Source of the DNA: Haladaptatus sp. R4 | GTDB lineage: Archaea; Halobacteriota; Halobacteria; Halobacteriales; Haladaptataceae | Direction: 5' to 3' | NCBI RefSeq assembly: GCF_001625445.1 | Contig: NZ_LWHG01000005.1 | Location: 1-64,000, forward strand | Length of the DNA stretch: 64,000 nt | Shown: piece by piece, positions 1-9,169 of the stretch | Layout of the letters: the number at the start of each line of letters is the position of its first letter | Numbering within the stretch: the stretch's first letter is position 1 | Position numbers and translations under genes: made by a program | Notes under the pieces: model-generated | The model's input: only the letters and a program-made list of their open reading frames with translations | Told to the model about the DNA's origin: nothing | The model's database searches: none

Positions 1-484
1 CGATGTGGCCGCGATCGGGGGCGAAGAGTTGCACCTCGATCTTCGAGTACTCGTGTGACGTACACTTGTACGCAAGGGAGAGGTTCTTGTTTCTGAGATC
101 AGCAGGATCACTACTGTAATCGATGCGTTGTATTTGCCCGAACTTCGTCTTCTTGCTTCCCGTGATGTGAGCGGACTGTGAACCCTCGTATTTTACCTTC
201 GTACTCTTTTTGAGGGCCCCTTGGCCGTTCGTCGCACTCCAGTGGCTGAGCTTTTCGAAGTTCTCGAAAGTCTCCGGACCGCTCTGTTGGTTGCCACCAT
301 CGTTGGTGGTCGTGTCATTACCACCCTTCGTGGAGGTCGTTCCCTTGCCGTCGCCCTTGTCAGTGGTACTCTTCGTGGAGGTGGTGGAGCTATCGTCACT
401 CCCAAAGGCGGAACATCCGGCGAGACCGGCCGCACCGGCCGCACCGACCGTCGTCAGAAACGTGCGTCGTGTCTGTCGTCTCAT
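1..484 (-). CDS. Tat-exported lipoprotein, 3' end outside window
   Basis: The reading frame starts at the ATG complementary to 482-484 and runs off the left edge, so about 161 residues are visible. The N-terminus reads MRRQTRRTFLTTVGAAGAAG and continues LAGCSAF: a twin-arginine motif followed by a lipobox, so the mature protein should be a lipid-anchored extracellular protein. A Ser/Thr/Gly/Asp-rich linker (about residues 27-65) follows, then a beta-rich segment beginning ETFENFEKLSHW. That segment resembles the carbohydrate-binding-like N-terminal region found in some haloarchaeal polysaccharide deacetylases, but the catalytic part is not in the window, so the enzyme identity is inference. 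The Tat lipoprotein assignment is seen directly. Its place next to glycan genes fits a role at the cell surface. Confidence 0.75.
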   Translation of the reverse strand, partial: MRRQTRRTFLTTVGAAGAAGLAGCSAFGSDDSSTTSTKSTTDKGDGKGTTSTKGGNDTTTNDGGNQQSGPETFENFEKLSHWSATNGQGALKKSTKVKYEGSQSAHITGSKKTKFGQIQRIDYSSDPADLRNKNLSLAYKCTSHEYSKIEVQLFAPDRGHI

Positions 485-670
485 CGCTACCCTACCTAAC
501 CAGGCATAGGTATTTTCTTATATGGAGCTTAAGGGCACAATGTCAACGATTGTGCACATGGGAAAATCAGTGTGAAAACACCGTTTACAACGTTTCCAAC
601 AGAGGGAAAACGGGGAGGAATTGAACTAGGCACCTGATAATTAATATGTGGGGTCGATACCGCACTTTTG

Positions 671-2211
671 ATGGCGTCAGACAGGCAAAATCGAAATATT
701 ACGAGTCGTAGAACCTATCTCAAACTTACTGGTGCAATTGCGGCATCGGCTGCTGTCATGGGGTCTGCTTCTGCAAGCAAGTCCGATTATGAAGACCAGT
801 ACGATAGCGTCATTGACGTGACAGAGGTAGGGGCTGACGACGGAGGGGACGAGTCGATTACACCGATTCTTCGGGAACATGCGGACGACGATACGCTCCT
901 TTACTTCCCATCGGGGCGATACTACATGGACGAACAGTTCCGATTTGCCGGGTTCAATAACTTCGGTCTCGCCGGGGACGACGCGGAGCTCGTTCCGGCA
1001 AACTACCACGATTTCGACAGTGGGGGCGATGGGAATTACCGTCTTTTCCGATTGGGAGTCGAATACGAACCGGGAACGGACCTTCGCGTCGAAGGGTTCA
1101 CCGTCGATCAAACGGCCGACGACACGGGAATTCGTGTCATCGAGGCGGCCGTCGATGACGGCCTCCTGGTCCGCGACATCGAAGTTCTCGGCCAACACGA
1201 CAGTGGAACGTGGGGGCCAGCGCGGATGGTCATCACTGACCCCGACGGACAGGGTCTCGTCGAACGGTTCCACGCACCGGATGGCGCGGCGTGGTCCAGC
1301 GAAACGCCGAGTGATTCGCTCTGGCGTGGTCCGACGGGAATCATGTGCAACGACAATAACGAAGGGACGATGACGTTCCGCGACTGTGTGCTCGGTCCCT
1401 TCCCCGACAACGGTCTGTACGCCGCAAACGGGAACGGTTCCGTGCAAATCGAGGGGGGCCGCTTCCAGAACAGTACTGGGACGAACGTCCGTCTCGGCGG
1501 TCACGACAGCTATATCAAAGACGCACGATCATCGTGGACCAGGAGAACCCGCACGGAATCGCCCAGCGTGGTCTCCGCATGGAGAAGGGTAACCTGCTCG
1601 TCGCCGAAAACGTCGATTTCCAGACGAACGTCGAGGAAAGTCCGGCGATATGGGTAACGCACGGTGCCAACTACAACTACATCAAGAACTGTACCGTCAC
1701 CGTTCGAACGGACGACCCGACGACCGGAGTCATGATTCGCGGTAGTGCGGGACACACGCGTATCGAAAATACCGAAGTCAAGCACGATACGGGCGGCGGT
1801 CCAGCCATCAAAATCAAGGACGGCGACGATCCCGTTTACCTCGAAAACGTCACTATCACGGGAGAGGCACCGACTACGGGGTCACGGAGCGCCATCCAAA
1901 ACAACCGTGACGACTGTGAGTTCCGAGCCGTCAACGTCAACTACAGCGGTGGTTGGGGCCGACGCGCACTGACCATCGCAGGCGACAACTGTCTGGTTTA
2001 CGAGGGAGATTACGTCTCCGAAGATCACCCGCTCGAAGTCAGCGGCAACGGAACGTGGATCGAAGGAGTATCCGCACGGTCACGGCGTGACGACGTCGCA
2101 CTGCTCCTCACGGGTGACTCCGAGGACACGTACGTCAAGAAGAGTGACCTCGACAACGGCATCGATGACCGTAGCTCCGACGGCTACGACGGTTGGGGCA
2201 ACGACTTCTGA
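671..2211 (+). pseudogene. Tat-secreted right-handed beta-helix protein, frameshifted
   Basis: Two consecutive frames join into one protein of about 513 residues. The N-terminus has a Tat signal (SRRTYLKLTGAIAAS, ending near ASAS). The body has short repeated beta-strand turns with N/G/D-rich corners (for example VRDIEVLG, IEGGRFQN, IENTEVKH, LENVTITG), the pattern of parallel beta-helix proteins such as polysaccharide lyases or glycan-binding surface proteins. The first frame reads into non-homologous sequence after GHDSYIKDAR near 1528; the second picks up at IIVDQENPHG. Adding one base after position 1528 restores the protein, and the interval is one base short of a multiple of three. I prefer a sequencing error to true decay because both halves look well conserved. 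An ATG at 671 is preferred to the TTG at 668. Confidence 0.75.
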
Positions 2212-2245
2212 TCGGCGACCACTGTTCCCCGCTTGCGACATCGGC

Positions 2246-3052
2246 TCAGGTTTGGGACCGAGTCGCCCGAATGTGATAGGCATCGGACCGCTCGCTCAGC
2301 CGTTCGACGTCGAATCCGTGATCGCGGAGATACGCCTCGATTTCCTCTGTCGTGGTGTCGTAGTGTTGGCTGAGTTCGTGATGAAGTTCAGCATACACGA
2401 CACGAATGTCCGGAAGGATTGATTCGAATCCACGGAGAACCTGTAACTCGGCACCTTCGACGTCTATTTTGAGAATATCGGGGGATGGATACCGACCCTC
2501 TTCGACGAGCGTTTCGCCCCGATACACATCGATGTCGAGTTCGCCATCGACCGAGAGGGAGTGTTTTCCTTCGCCGTAATTGAGACTCCGGATCGCAAGC
2601 GATCCGATCCCGTCCTCGTCCGAGAGGGCGATTTCGGCGACCTCCCACCGATCGATGGGGACGTTCGCGGAGAGGTTGTGTCGGAGACGAACCGCGTTCG
2701 TCGGCATCGGTTCGAATGCAACGACCCTCCCGCTCCGGAGACGCTTTCCGACAAAGCACGTGTGTGTCCCGATGTTCGCACCGATATCGTACACCACATC
2801 CGACTCTCGAACGTCCTGGAGCAAGGATTCGATGACAGCCTGTTCGCCGACGAGCGAGGATGCTCTGTGATACTCGGTTCGAGAATCTGTCGCGAATTCA
2901 GTGGTAACACCGTCGATCGTCACCGTAGTAGACCAGAGATGAATTGCGAGTTTGGCGTGCCAGTAGAGCGTTGACAGTGCTGGTGCGATACCCGTCCGCT
3001 TACACCATTTCCAAGGGCGGCTTTGGGCGATAAACCGCTCTAAATCACGCAT
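2246..3052 (-). CDS. FkbM family methyltransferase
   Basis: A 268-residue SAM-dependent methyltransferase of the FkbM family, which O-methylates sugars and polyketides. The SAM-binding signature VVYDIGANIGTHTCFVGKRL lies near residues 85-104, and the family's DILKIDVEGAELQVLRGFE motif lies near 193-211. The N-terminal 45 residues contain a hydrophobic patch (LYWHAKLAIHLW), so loose membrane association is possible. It is convergent with the beta-helix gene and divergent from the flippase gene, inside a glycan cluster, so a sugar of a surface glycan is the likely acceptor. The substrate cannot be read from the sequence. Confidence 0.85.
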   Translation of the reverse strand: MRDLERFIAQSRPWKWCKRTGIAPALSTLYWHAKLAIHLWSTTVTIDGVTTEFATDSRTEYHRASSLVGEQAVIESLLQDVRESDVVYDIGANIGTHTCFVGKRLRSGRVVAFEPMPTNAVRLRHNLSANVPIDRWEVAEIALSDEDGIGSLAIRSLNYGEGKHSLSVDGELDIDVYRGETLVEEGRYPSPDILKIDVEGAELQVLRGFESILPDIRVVYAELHHELSQHYDTTTEEIEAYLRDHGFDVERLSERSDAYHIRATRSQT

Positions 3053-3299
3053 ATGAATGTATCATGAGGCGACTCATAAATATATATCACAGATAATCCG
3101 AAGCCGAACGGGGGGTGGATGAATTAGCAGGGCCATAACGAAGTCAATAAAGGATATATGTTATATCGAGTATCGGACGATATCCACAGCACATATCAAT
3201 ATATCACCATTCTACACCGATGAATGCGTTATTTCTACCGAATCAGGACGATGATCCGTCTTTAGACGCATCCTCACTTTGGGGAGTGACACACTCGCG

Positions 3300-4820
3300 A
3301 TGAGCAGCAGATCACCGCTCGAATTGTTTCAGTCGCTAAAGCGCGTGTTGTCACCCCGGGGCGGCGTCTCGGAACGGGCAGTGAAAAGCGGCATCTGGGC
3401 GTCGATGGCGAACTTCATCGGACGGGGACTACAACTCGTCAAGCTAATCGTCCTCGCAAACATCCTGACACCGGTACAGTTCGGGTTGGTCGCGTACGCG
3501 TTGTTGACGTTGGCCGCCATGCGACGCTTGTCGAATCTCGGTATCAAAGAGGCGCTCATTCAAAAAGAGGAGGACGGCGTCAACGAGTACCTCGACACTG
3601 CGTGGACGTTGACGGTGATTCGTGGCACGATCCTCTCGATAATCGGGTATCTCGGCGCACCGTACATCGCGACGTTTTTCGGGGCGGGACCACCGGCGAC
3701 GGAGGTCATACGGGTGATGTCGTTGATACCGTTTTTGACGGGTATCCAGAATCCCGGTATCGTCTATTTCCAGAAAAATCTGGATTATGATAAGCAGTTC
3801 GTCTATCAGGTCGGAAAAGCAGTCGTCGCGGTCGGTGTCACGATCGGGTTGGCGTACCTGTGGGAAAGCGTCTGGGCACTCGTCGTCGGCGACATCGCGG
3901 GCGTGCTGACGGCAACGGCGTTATCGTACGTCCTTCACGACTACAAACCGTGGCCGAGTATCGATAGGGAGCAAACGAAGGAACTCGTCGGTTACGGGAA
4001 ATGGATTACTGCGTCCGGCATCGTCGTCTTTCTCACGACGGAAGGGGACGATATGTTCGTCGGATGGTTACTTGGGAACGCTGCCATCGGAATCTACCAG
4101 TACTCGTACAAAGTTTCGAACGCTCCGGCGACGGAAGTGACGAAGGTACTATCGAGCGTCATCTTCCCGACCTACTCGAAACTCCAGAACGACGCTTCGA
4201 ACCTCCGTCGCGCGTTTTTCAAGACGGTACAACTGGCGACGTTCGTCTCGATCCCACTCGCCGTGGGTATCGTCGCTGTCGCGCCCGTATTCGTCGATGC
4301 GTTTCTCGGGGCGGAGTGGCAACCCGCAGTCCAAATAATGCAGTTGCTCGCGCTGTGGGGTATGCTTCGCTCGATCGGTTCGACGACGGGGCCGTTGTTT
4401 CAAGCGGTCGGGAAACCCGATATCGCCACCAAGATACAAGTCGGAAAGCTGGTCATCCTCGTGATCGCGATCTATCCAGTAACCGAAGCCTACGGTATCG
4501 TCGGAACGAGTGCGCTCATCGTCGGGAGCGGGCTGTTCTTCTCGGAACCGGTCGCGACGTACCTCGCCGTCCGTGAGGTCGAGGGAAGCTATCGTCAGTT
4601 CCTTCGTCTCCTTTTTTATCCGCTCACGGCAAGCCTCGGGATGCTCGCCGTCGTAACCTTCGTGGGCGCACGACTCCCCTTCGGAGGAGTTCCGAAGTTC
4701 GTCGTCATGGTCGCCACCGGCGCGGTGTTCTACGGGATGGCCATCCTTGTGATGGAGACCTGGGCGAACTACGGAATCCGAGACGTGTTCCAAACGATGG
4801 CCGGTGCCATCGGAGAATGA
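3300..4820 (+). CDS. Oligosaccharide flippase (Wzx/MATE-like membrane protein)
   Basis: A 506-residue polytopic protein with about 12-14 hydrophobic helices, of the polysaccharide/oligosaccharide flippase type (MOP superfamily). The N-terminal segment VKSGIWASMANFIGRGLQLVKLIVLANILTPVQFG has the shape seen at the start of Wzx flippases: an amphipathic entry followed by TM1 and the 'L.P..FG' turn. Its likely job is to translocate a lipid-linked (dolichol-type) oligosaccharide across the cytoplasmic membrane. An in-frame TTG at 3279 would add seven residues; the ATG at 3300 is chosen because homologues usually begin close to the amphipathic helix. It opens a rightward set with the asparagine-synthase-like and DUF1616 genes. 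Confidence 0.85.
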   Translation: MSSRSPLELFQSLKRVLSPRGGVSERAVKSGIWASMANFIGRGLQLVKLIVLANILTPVQFGLVAYALLTLAAMRRLSNLGIKEALIQKEEDGVNEYLDTAWTLTVIRGTILSIIGYLGAPYIATFFGAGPPATEVIRVMSLIPFLTGIQNPGIVYFQKNLDYDKQFVYQVGKAVVAVGVTIGLAYLWESVWALVVGDIAGVLTATALSYVLHDYKPWPSIDREQTKELVGYGKWITASGIVVFLTTEGDDMFVGWLLGNAAIGIYQYSYKVSNAPATEVTKVLSSVIFPTYSKLQNDASNLRRAFFKTVQLATFVSIPLAVGIVAVAPVFVDAFLGAEWQPAVQIMQLLALWGMLRSIGSTTGPLFQAVGKPDIATKIQVGKLVILVIAIYPVTEAYGIVGTSALIVGSGLFFSEPVATYLAVREVEGSYRQFLRLLFYPLTASLGMLAVVTFVGARLPFGGVPKFVVMVATGAVFYGMAILVMETWANYGIRDVFQTMAGAIGE

Positions 4821-5017
4821 GGACCGTTTCAGATATTCCTAAACACAATATTCCTGATGTTATACTGTGTATAGTTAACCGCCATTGAGGCTATAGTCAT
4901 AGTAGAGCCAACCGTGACACGAGCGAGAATAGAAGAGACGAGAGGAGATCGGCGTGCAGCCGTCGACCGTCGTGGCACGGAACAACCGCCCAATACCCCA
5001 ATAGAGGAGGACGAACG

Positions 5018-6766
5018 ATGAACAAAGAGATATTTGGTGTTTTCGGTGATAAGGATGAGTTCGAACGGTTCCGCTCCGAGCGGGAGTTCGACGATATCGT
5101 GACGAGTGAAGTCGCGACCGTCGGAATTCGGGATACGGGGCTCGGGATTCCAGGCCGGAGCGCCTCCTATTCCGGCGACCTCGGATCGTGTATCATTTGG
5201 GGGGAAGCGTACCCCAACAAACGAGGGTGGTCCGAACCCGCCCGCTGGCTGTTGGAACAGTACGTAGAGAAGGGAAAAGACGCCGTTCGGGATCTCAACG
5301 GATCGTATCTCGCATTCATCCAACACGAGGGGGAAACGGTCGTCATCACCGATCCGATTCGGTCGTGGGAGTGTTTCTACACCGACGATCCGGGTGTTCG
5401 CGTGTTCGGGTCCGACGCGGCTGCCGTCGCAAAAACCATCGATAATCCCACGATGCGTCGCCAGTCCGTGGGTGAATTTCTCCACATGGGCGTCGTTCTG
5501 GGGGACAAGACGCTGTTTCACGAGCTCAGCCGAACGCCGTTCGACGGCTACCTGACTCCGAACAGTGTGAACGAGCTCGATAGGTTCGTCTACGACGAAC
5601 AGGAGATGGACTACGTGGACGAACTCGCGGACCGCCTCCAGCGTGCGATTCGTCTCCGTTCGCGCCAACCCGGCAAGAAGGGATTGCTACTGTCAGCGGG
5701 GTACGACTCGCGGACGCTTCTGTCCCAACTTCCCAAGATCGATCACACGTACACCGTCGGGATGCCGGACGCACAGGAGGTGAAGGTCGCCCGTCGGCTG
5801 GCAAAGCAGTACGGTGTCGATCACACGACGCTAGTGACGAACGACCGTTACATCACACCCGGCGAGCAGAAGGTCCGGGACACCAACGGCATCAAGGAGT
5901 CGATTCATATCCACCACGCGGGCTACAACAGCGAGATAGAGGTGGACACGATGTACCACGCTCTCCTGTTCGATACGCTGTTGAAGGGCTTCGGTCACAA
6001 GCGGACGGAGCTGAAGTTGTTCGGGAAGACGATTCCAACGAAGCGGATGGAGCCGAATCCCGACCCGGTCGAGGCTTCGCTCGATAACTTCGGGTACCTC
6101 CCCGATCACAGTGCTGAACTCGCCGAACAGTACACGTCGGACTCGGATGCCGCCGGAAAGTTCGTCCGGAACGCCATCGACGCCGAATTCGATCGCTGTT
6201 GGAGTCGAACCGACGACGTCCAGAACGCCCTCGCGCTGTTCAGTATCCGAAACCAGCCGACGATTCCGTCCCGAACCCACCTCGCGGACAACTATCTCGA
6301 ATCGTTCATCGCGGCCGACACGGAACTGCTGCAATGGCACCTCCAAACACCGCCGGAGTACCGCAACACGTCCACGGTGATTCGGGCGATTCGACAACTG
6401 GATGAGGACCTGTTCCGTCACCGTCCGCCGGACCGTCCGTACACCTCGACGCTCCTGTCGGAGATGGAGCGGTTCGCACGCCGAAAGATTCCGTTCGTTA
6501 CGGAATATCAGTCTGCGTGGCCCGACCGTCAGAAAGTGTACGACCGCTACAACCTCGACCAGCGGTTGTTCCCCGAGCACGAAACGATCCACGAGTTGCC
6601 CTCACGGCACAAACTCAGGATCAACGATATGGTCGGATGGGTCGCCCAATGTTCGGAGAACAGGGTCAACCCGACGGACGTGCTGCATCTGCCGACGGAA
6701 GCCAAAAACACGGACGATGCGGGGTCTAAAACGAACGGAGCGGACGAGGTTCCGTCGGAGAACTGA
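5018..6766 (+). CDS. Asparagine synthase-like amidotransferase/ligase
   Basis: A 582-residue protein of the asparagine synthase family. An N-terminal Ntn-like region (about 1-190) is followed by an ATP-pyrophosphatase domain whose PP-loop reads LLLSAGYDSRTLLS (near 225). The PP-loop differs from the classical SGGxDS by Ala for the second Gly. The glutaminase nucleophile Cys2 of true AsnB is absent (the protein starts MNKEIFG), so free ammonia or another amine donor is likelier than glutamine. Proteins of this kind in haloarchaeal glycan clusters are thought to amidate sugar acids; that role is inference here. A good ribosome binding site (GAGGAGG at 5003-5009) supports the start. The C-terminus is hydrophilic. 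Confidence 0.8.
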   Translation: MNKEIFGVFGDKDEFERFRSEREFDDIVTSEVATVGIRDTGLGIPGRSASYSGDLGSCIIWGEAYPNKRGWSEPARWLLEQYVEKGKDAVRDLNGSYLAFIQHEGETVVITDPIRSWECFYTDDPGVRVFGSDAAAVAKTIDNPTMRRQSVGEFLHMGVVLGDKTLFHELSRTPFDGYLTPNSVNELDRFVYDEQEMDYVDELADRLQRAIRLRSRQPGKKGLLLSAGYDSRTLLSQLPKIDHTYTVGMPDAQEVKVARRLAKQYGVDHTTLVTNDRYITPGEQKVRDTNGIKESIHIHHAGYNSEIEVDTMYHALLFDTLLKGFGHKRTELKLFGKTIPTKRMEPNPDPVEASLDNFGYLPDHSAELAEQYTSDSDAAGKFVRNAIDAEFDRCWSRTDDVQNALALFSIRNQPTIPSRTHLADNYLESFIAADTELLQWHLQTPPEYRNTSTVIRAIRQLDEDLFRHRPPDRPYTSTLLSEMERFARRKIPFVTEYQSAWPDRQKVYDRYNLDQRLFPEHETIHELPSRHKLRINDMVGWVAQCSENRVNPTDVLHLPTEAKNTDDAGSKTNGADEVPSEN

Positions 6767-6811
6767 TTAGCAGCCGTATAATAAAACCCGCGTACAACGA
6801 CTTCCAGGACA

Positions 6812-8008
6812 ATGAGTACGAATAGCCGCTGGTGGTTTCTCGACCTCACGCTGGCGCTTGTGCTGACTGCTGTCGGCGGTGCCGCTTCGTATATGGGGAT
6901 CGGCGGACGATTACAGGTCGCGCTCGTGGTCCCGCTCGTCGTCTTCTTACCGGGGTACGTTCTCGTCTCGGCGCTGTTCCCGGAAGGAGGGGACAACGAT
7001 GACCGGTCGTTCAAGCCGAGCGAAAACATCTCGGCGTACGCCATCGGAGGAACTGTGCGAGTCGCGCTCGCAGCAACCCTCAGCGTCGCCATCGTCCCGA
7101 TGATAGCCGCGCTGGCGAACTTCACGCCATGGGGGGTTCGTCTGCACCCGATTTTGTACGGTATCGTGATTTTCACCGCAGTGACCGGTGTCGTCGCGTT
7201 CGTCCGTCGGTTACGCGTGCCAGCGGAAAATCGGTACTCACCCGGTCTTCCCGGACTGTTGTTCAGTCCGGCGGATCGTTCGAACGGCGGATTGACGATG
7301 GCACTGAACGTGGGTATCGTCATCAGCGTCCTTCTGCTCGCATCTAGCGCCGGATACGCCGTACTTCACCCGCCACAACCGGAGCCGTTCACCGAGTTCC
7401 ATCCGCAGACGAACAAGATAGACGGCAACACACAGACGATGTATCAGTCGGACCTCGCCTCGGACGGTGTGACCGTCAATATTCAGAACCACGAGGGTGA
7501 AACCGTACAGTACACCGTCGTCGCCCTCCTCCAGCGAGTCGAAGACGGGAAAGTGACGGACCAATCCCAGTTTGCGAAAGAACAGGTAACGGTCGATGCG
7601 GGACAGAAAAAGCAGGTGACGCTCACCGGCGACCCAGCGTTGTCCGGCGACAACGTTCGAGTTCAACTCTATCTGTACAATGGACCGGCGTCGGGGCAAC
7701 CGGACGAACAGGCGCGCATTTGGCCGGTTTCGAAGAGTGCCTCCTCGGACCAAGGCGACAGTAGCGACCAGAATCAGGGGTCGGACAACGGTCAGGAGAC
7801 CACCCAACAACAAACGACGGAACGACAAACGACGGCCCAGCAGACGACCCACCAGACGACGCAGCGGCAGAGTACCTCGACGAGTTCGCGGACGTCGTCC
7901 ACAAGCAGTACGTCCACGACGGGGGGAACGACCACGACCAACGGAGGCGGCATCTCGACGACATCGAGTACCACGACGACGACCACTGACGACGGCGGCT
8001 TCTTCTAA
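6812..8008 (+). CDS. DUF1616 family membrane protein with Thr/Ser-rich tail
   Basis: A 398-residue protein. The N-terminal 180 residues hold four or five membrane helices typical of DUF1616: DLTLALVLTAVGGAASYMG, then LVVPLVVFLPGYVLVSALFPE with the family's 'PGY..V..LFP' turn. About residues 185-310 form an extracellular beta-rich domain (EFHPQTNK...). The last 90 residues are almost entirely Gln/Thr/Ser (TTQQQTTERQ-type), a likely O-glycosylated or cell-wall-spanning stalk. The molecular function of DUF1616 is not known to me; it occurs repeatedly beside haloarchaeal glycosylation and S-layer genes. It follows the asparagine-synthase-like gene by 45 bp and is probably co-transcribed. Confidence 0.8.
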   Translation: MSTNSRWWFLDLTLALVLTAVGGAASYMGIGGRLQVALVVPLVVFLPGYVLVSALFPEGGDNDDRSFKPSENISAYAIGGTVRVALAATLSVAIVPMIAALANFTPWGVRLHPILYGIVIFTAVTGVVAFVRRLRVPAENRYSPGLPGLLFSPADRSNGGLTMALNVGIVISVLLLASSAGYAVLHPPQPEPFTEFHPQTNKIDGNTQTMYQSDLASDGVTVNIQNHEGETVQYTVVALLQRVEDGKVTDQSQFAKEQVTVDAGQKKQVTLTGDPALSGDNVRVQLYLYNGPASGQPDEQARIWPVSKSASSDQGDSSDQNQGSDNGQETTQQQTTERQTTAQQTTHQTTQRQSTSTSSRTSSTSSTSTTGGTTTTNGGGISTTSSTTTTTTDDGGFF

Positions 8009-8166
8009 TTCGACGGTCGGTCGACCGTAACTGGTCGATCGAATCCAAAATTCGGTCGTGTGTGACGTGTTGATCGGACAGGCGATGGAAAGATCCCACA
8101 CCGCTCACGTCAAGTGATTAGGAAACGGATAAACGCGCACTCAAACACGAAGGAAACGACGGGGGA

Positions 8167-9084
8167 CTATTCGTACTGCTCGCAAACGCGGTGGACGCCT
8201 TCCTCGAAGCTGACTTCGGGTTCCCAGCCGGTTTCGGTAGTGAACTTGGTCACGTCCGCCATCGTGTCGTGGACGTACACGTCGTCCGGAATGGGATTCT
8301 CGACGTAGACGGGTTCGACGTCCGTGCCGAGTTCGTCGTTGATGTACTCGACCACGGTGTTGAAGTCGTAGCTCTCGCCGGTGCCGAGATTGTAGACGCC
8401 GGTCAGTTCGTTCTCTGCCGCGGTTTCCAGTCCGCTGACGATGTCCGTGATGTACGTGAAGTCGCGTGTCTGACTTCCGTCGCCGTAGACCTCCGGCGAT
8501 TCGCCGTGAGCGATGTCGTCGGCGAACTGGGCGATGATGTTGGCGAACTCCCCTTTGTGCTCTTCCGCGCCGCCGTAGCCCTGATAGACGGAGAAAAATC
8601 GCATTCCGGCCATGTTCATGTCGTAGTGGTGGGCGAAGTACTCGGCGTAGCGTTCGCGGGCCAGTTTGGACGCCTCGTAGCCCGTCCGGGCTTCCACGTC
8701 CATGGATTCCGGGGATGGCTCCGTCCGACTACCGTAGATGGACGACGTCGTCGCGTACACGACGGTATCACAGCCGTCGTTCCGAGCCTGCTCGACGGTG
8801 TTGACGAACCCTTCGATGTTCACCCGTGCACCTTTCGTCGGGTTCTCCTCGTGCATCGCGTAGGACGAGAGCGCAGCGAGATGGAAGACCACGTCCACGT
8901 CGGTCGGGAGGTCGTCTTCGAGGACGCTCCGTTCGTGGAACTCGACGTCGTCGTCGAGGTTCTCCTCGACTCCGAGATAGCCATCGTCGATCGCGACGAC
9001 TTCGTTCTGTTTGGCGAGATGGTTAGCGAGGTTCGAGCCGATAAATCCGGCACCGCCGGTTACGAGAACGCGTTTTCCCTGCAT
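8167..9084 (-). CDS. NAD-dependent sugar epimerase/dehydratase
   Basis: A 305-residue extended short-chain dehydrogenase. The NAD-binding GxxGxxG motif is seen as VLVTGGAGFIGSNLANHL near the start, a Ser/Thr catalytic residue lies in VVYATTSSIYG, and the family's YxxxK appears as YEASKLARERY. The family's VYGDGSQTRDFTYI signature follows. It resembles UDP-glucose/UDP-GlcNAc 4-epimerases and dTDP-glucose dehydratases; the exact substrate cannot be assigned. It is the last gene of a leftward glycan operon whose upstream members are a nucleotide-sugar dehydrogenase and glycosyltransferases, so it probably supplies an activated sugar to the same pathway. Confidence 0.85.
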   Translation of the reverse strand: MQGKRVLVTGGAGFIGSNLANHLAKQNEVVAIDDGYLGVEENLDDDVEFHERSVLEDDLPTDVDVVFHLAALSSYAMHEENPTKGARVNIEGFVNTVEQARNDGCDTVVYATTSSIYGSRTEPSPESMDVEARTGYEASKLARERYAEYFAHHYDMNMAGMRFFSVYQGYGGAEEHKGEFANIIAQFADDIAHGESPEVYGDGSQTRDFTYITDIVSGLETAAENELTGVYNLGTGESYDFNTVVEYINDELGTDVEPVYVENPIPDDVYVHDTMADVTKFTTETGWEPEVSFEEGVHRVCEQYE

Positions 9085-9169
9085 GGCTCACCATGCGACA
9101 GGCGGCGAAAAAAGGCTACTGGAACGTCAAAGCGAAACCCGCGCCCGTCCGGGGAGGCGGCTGTCAACC

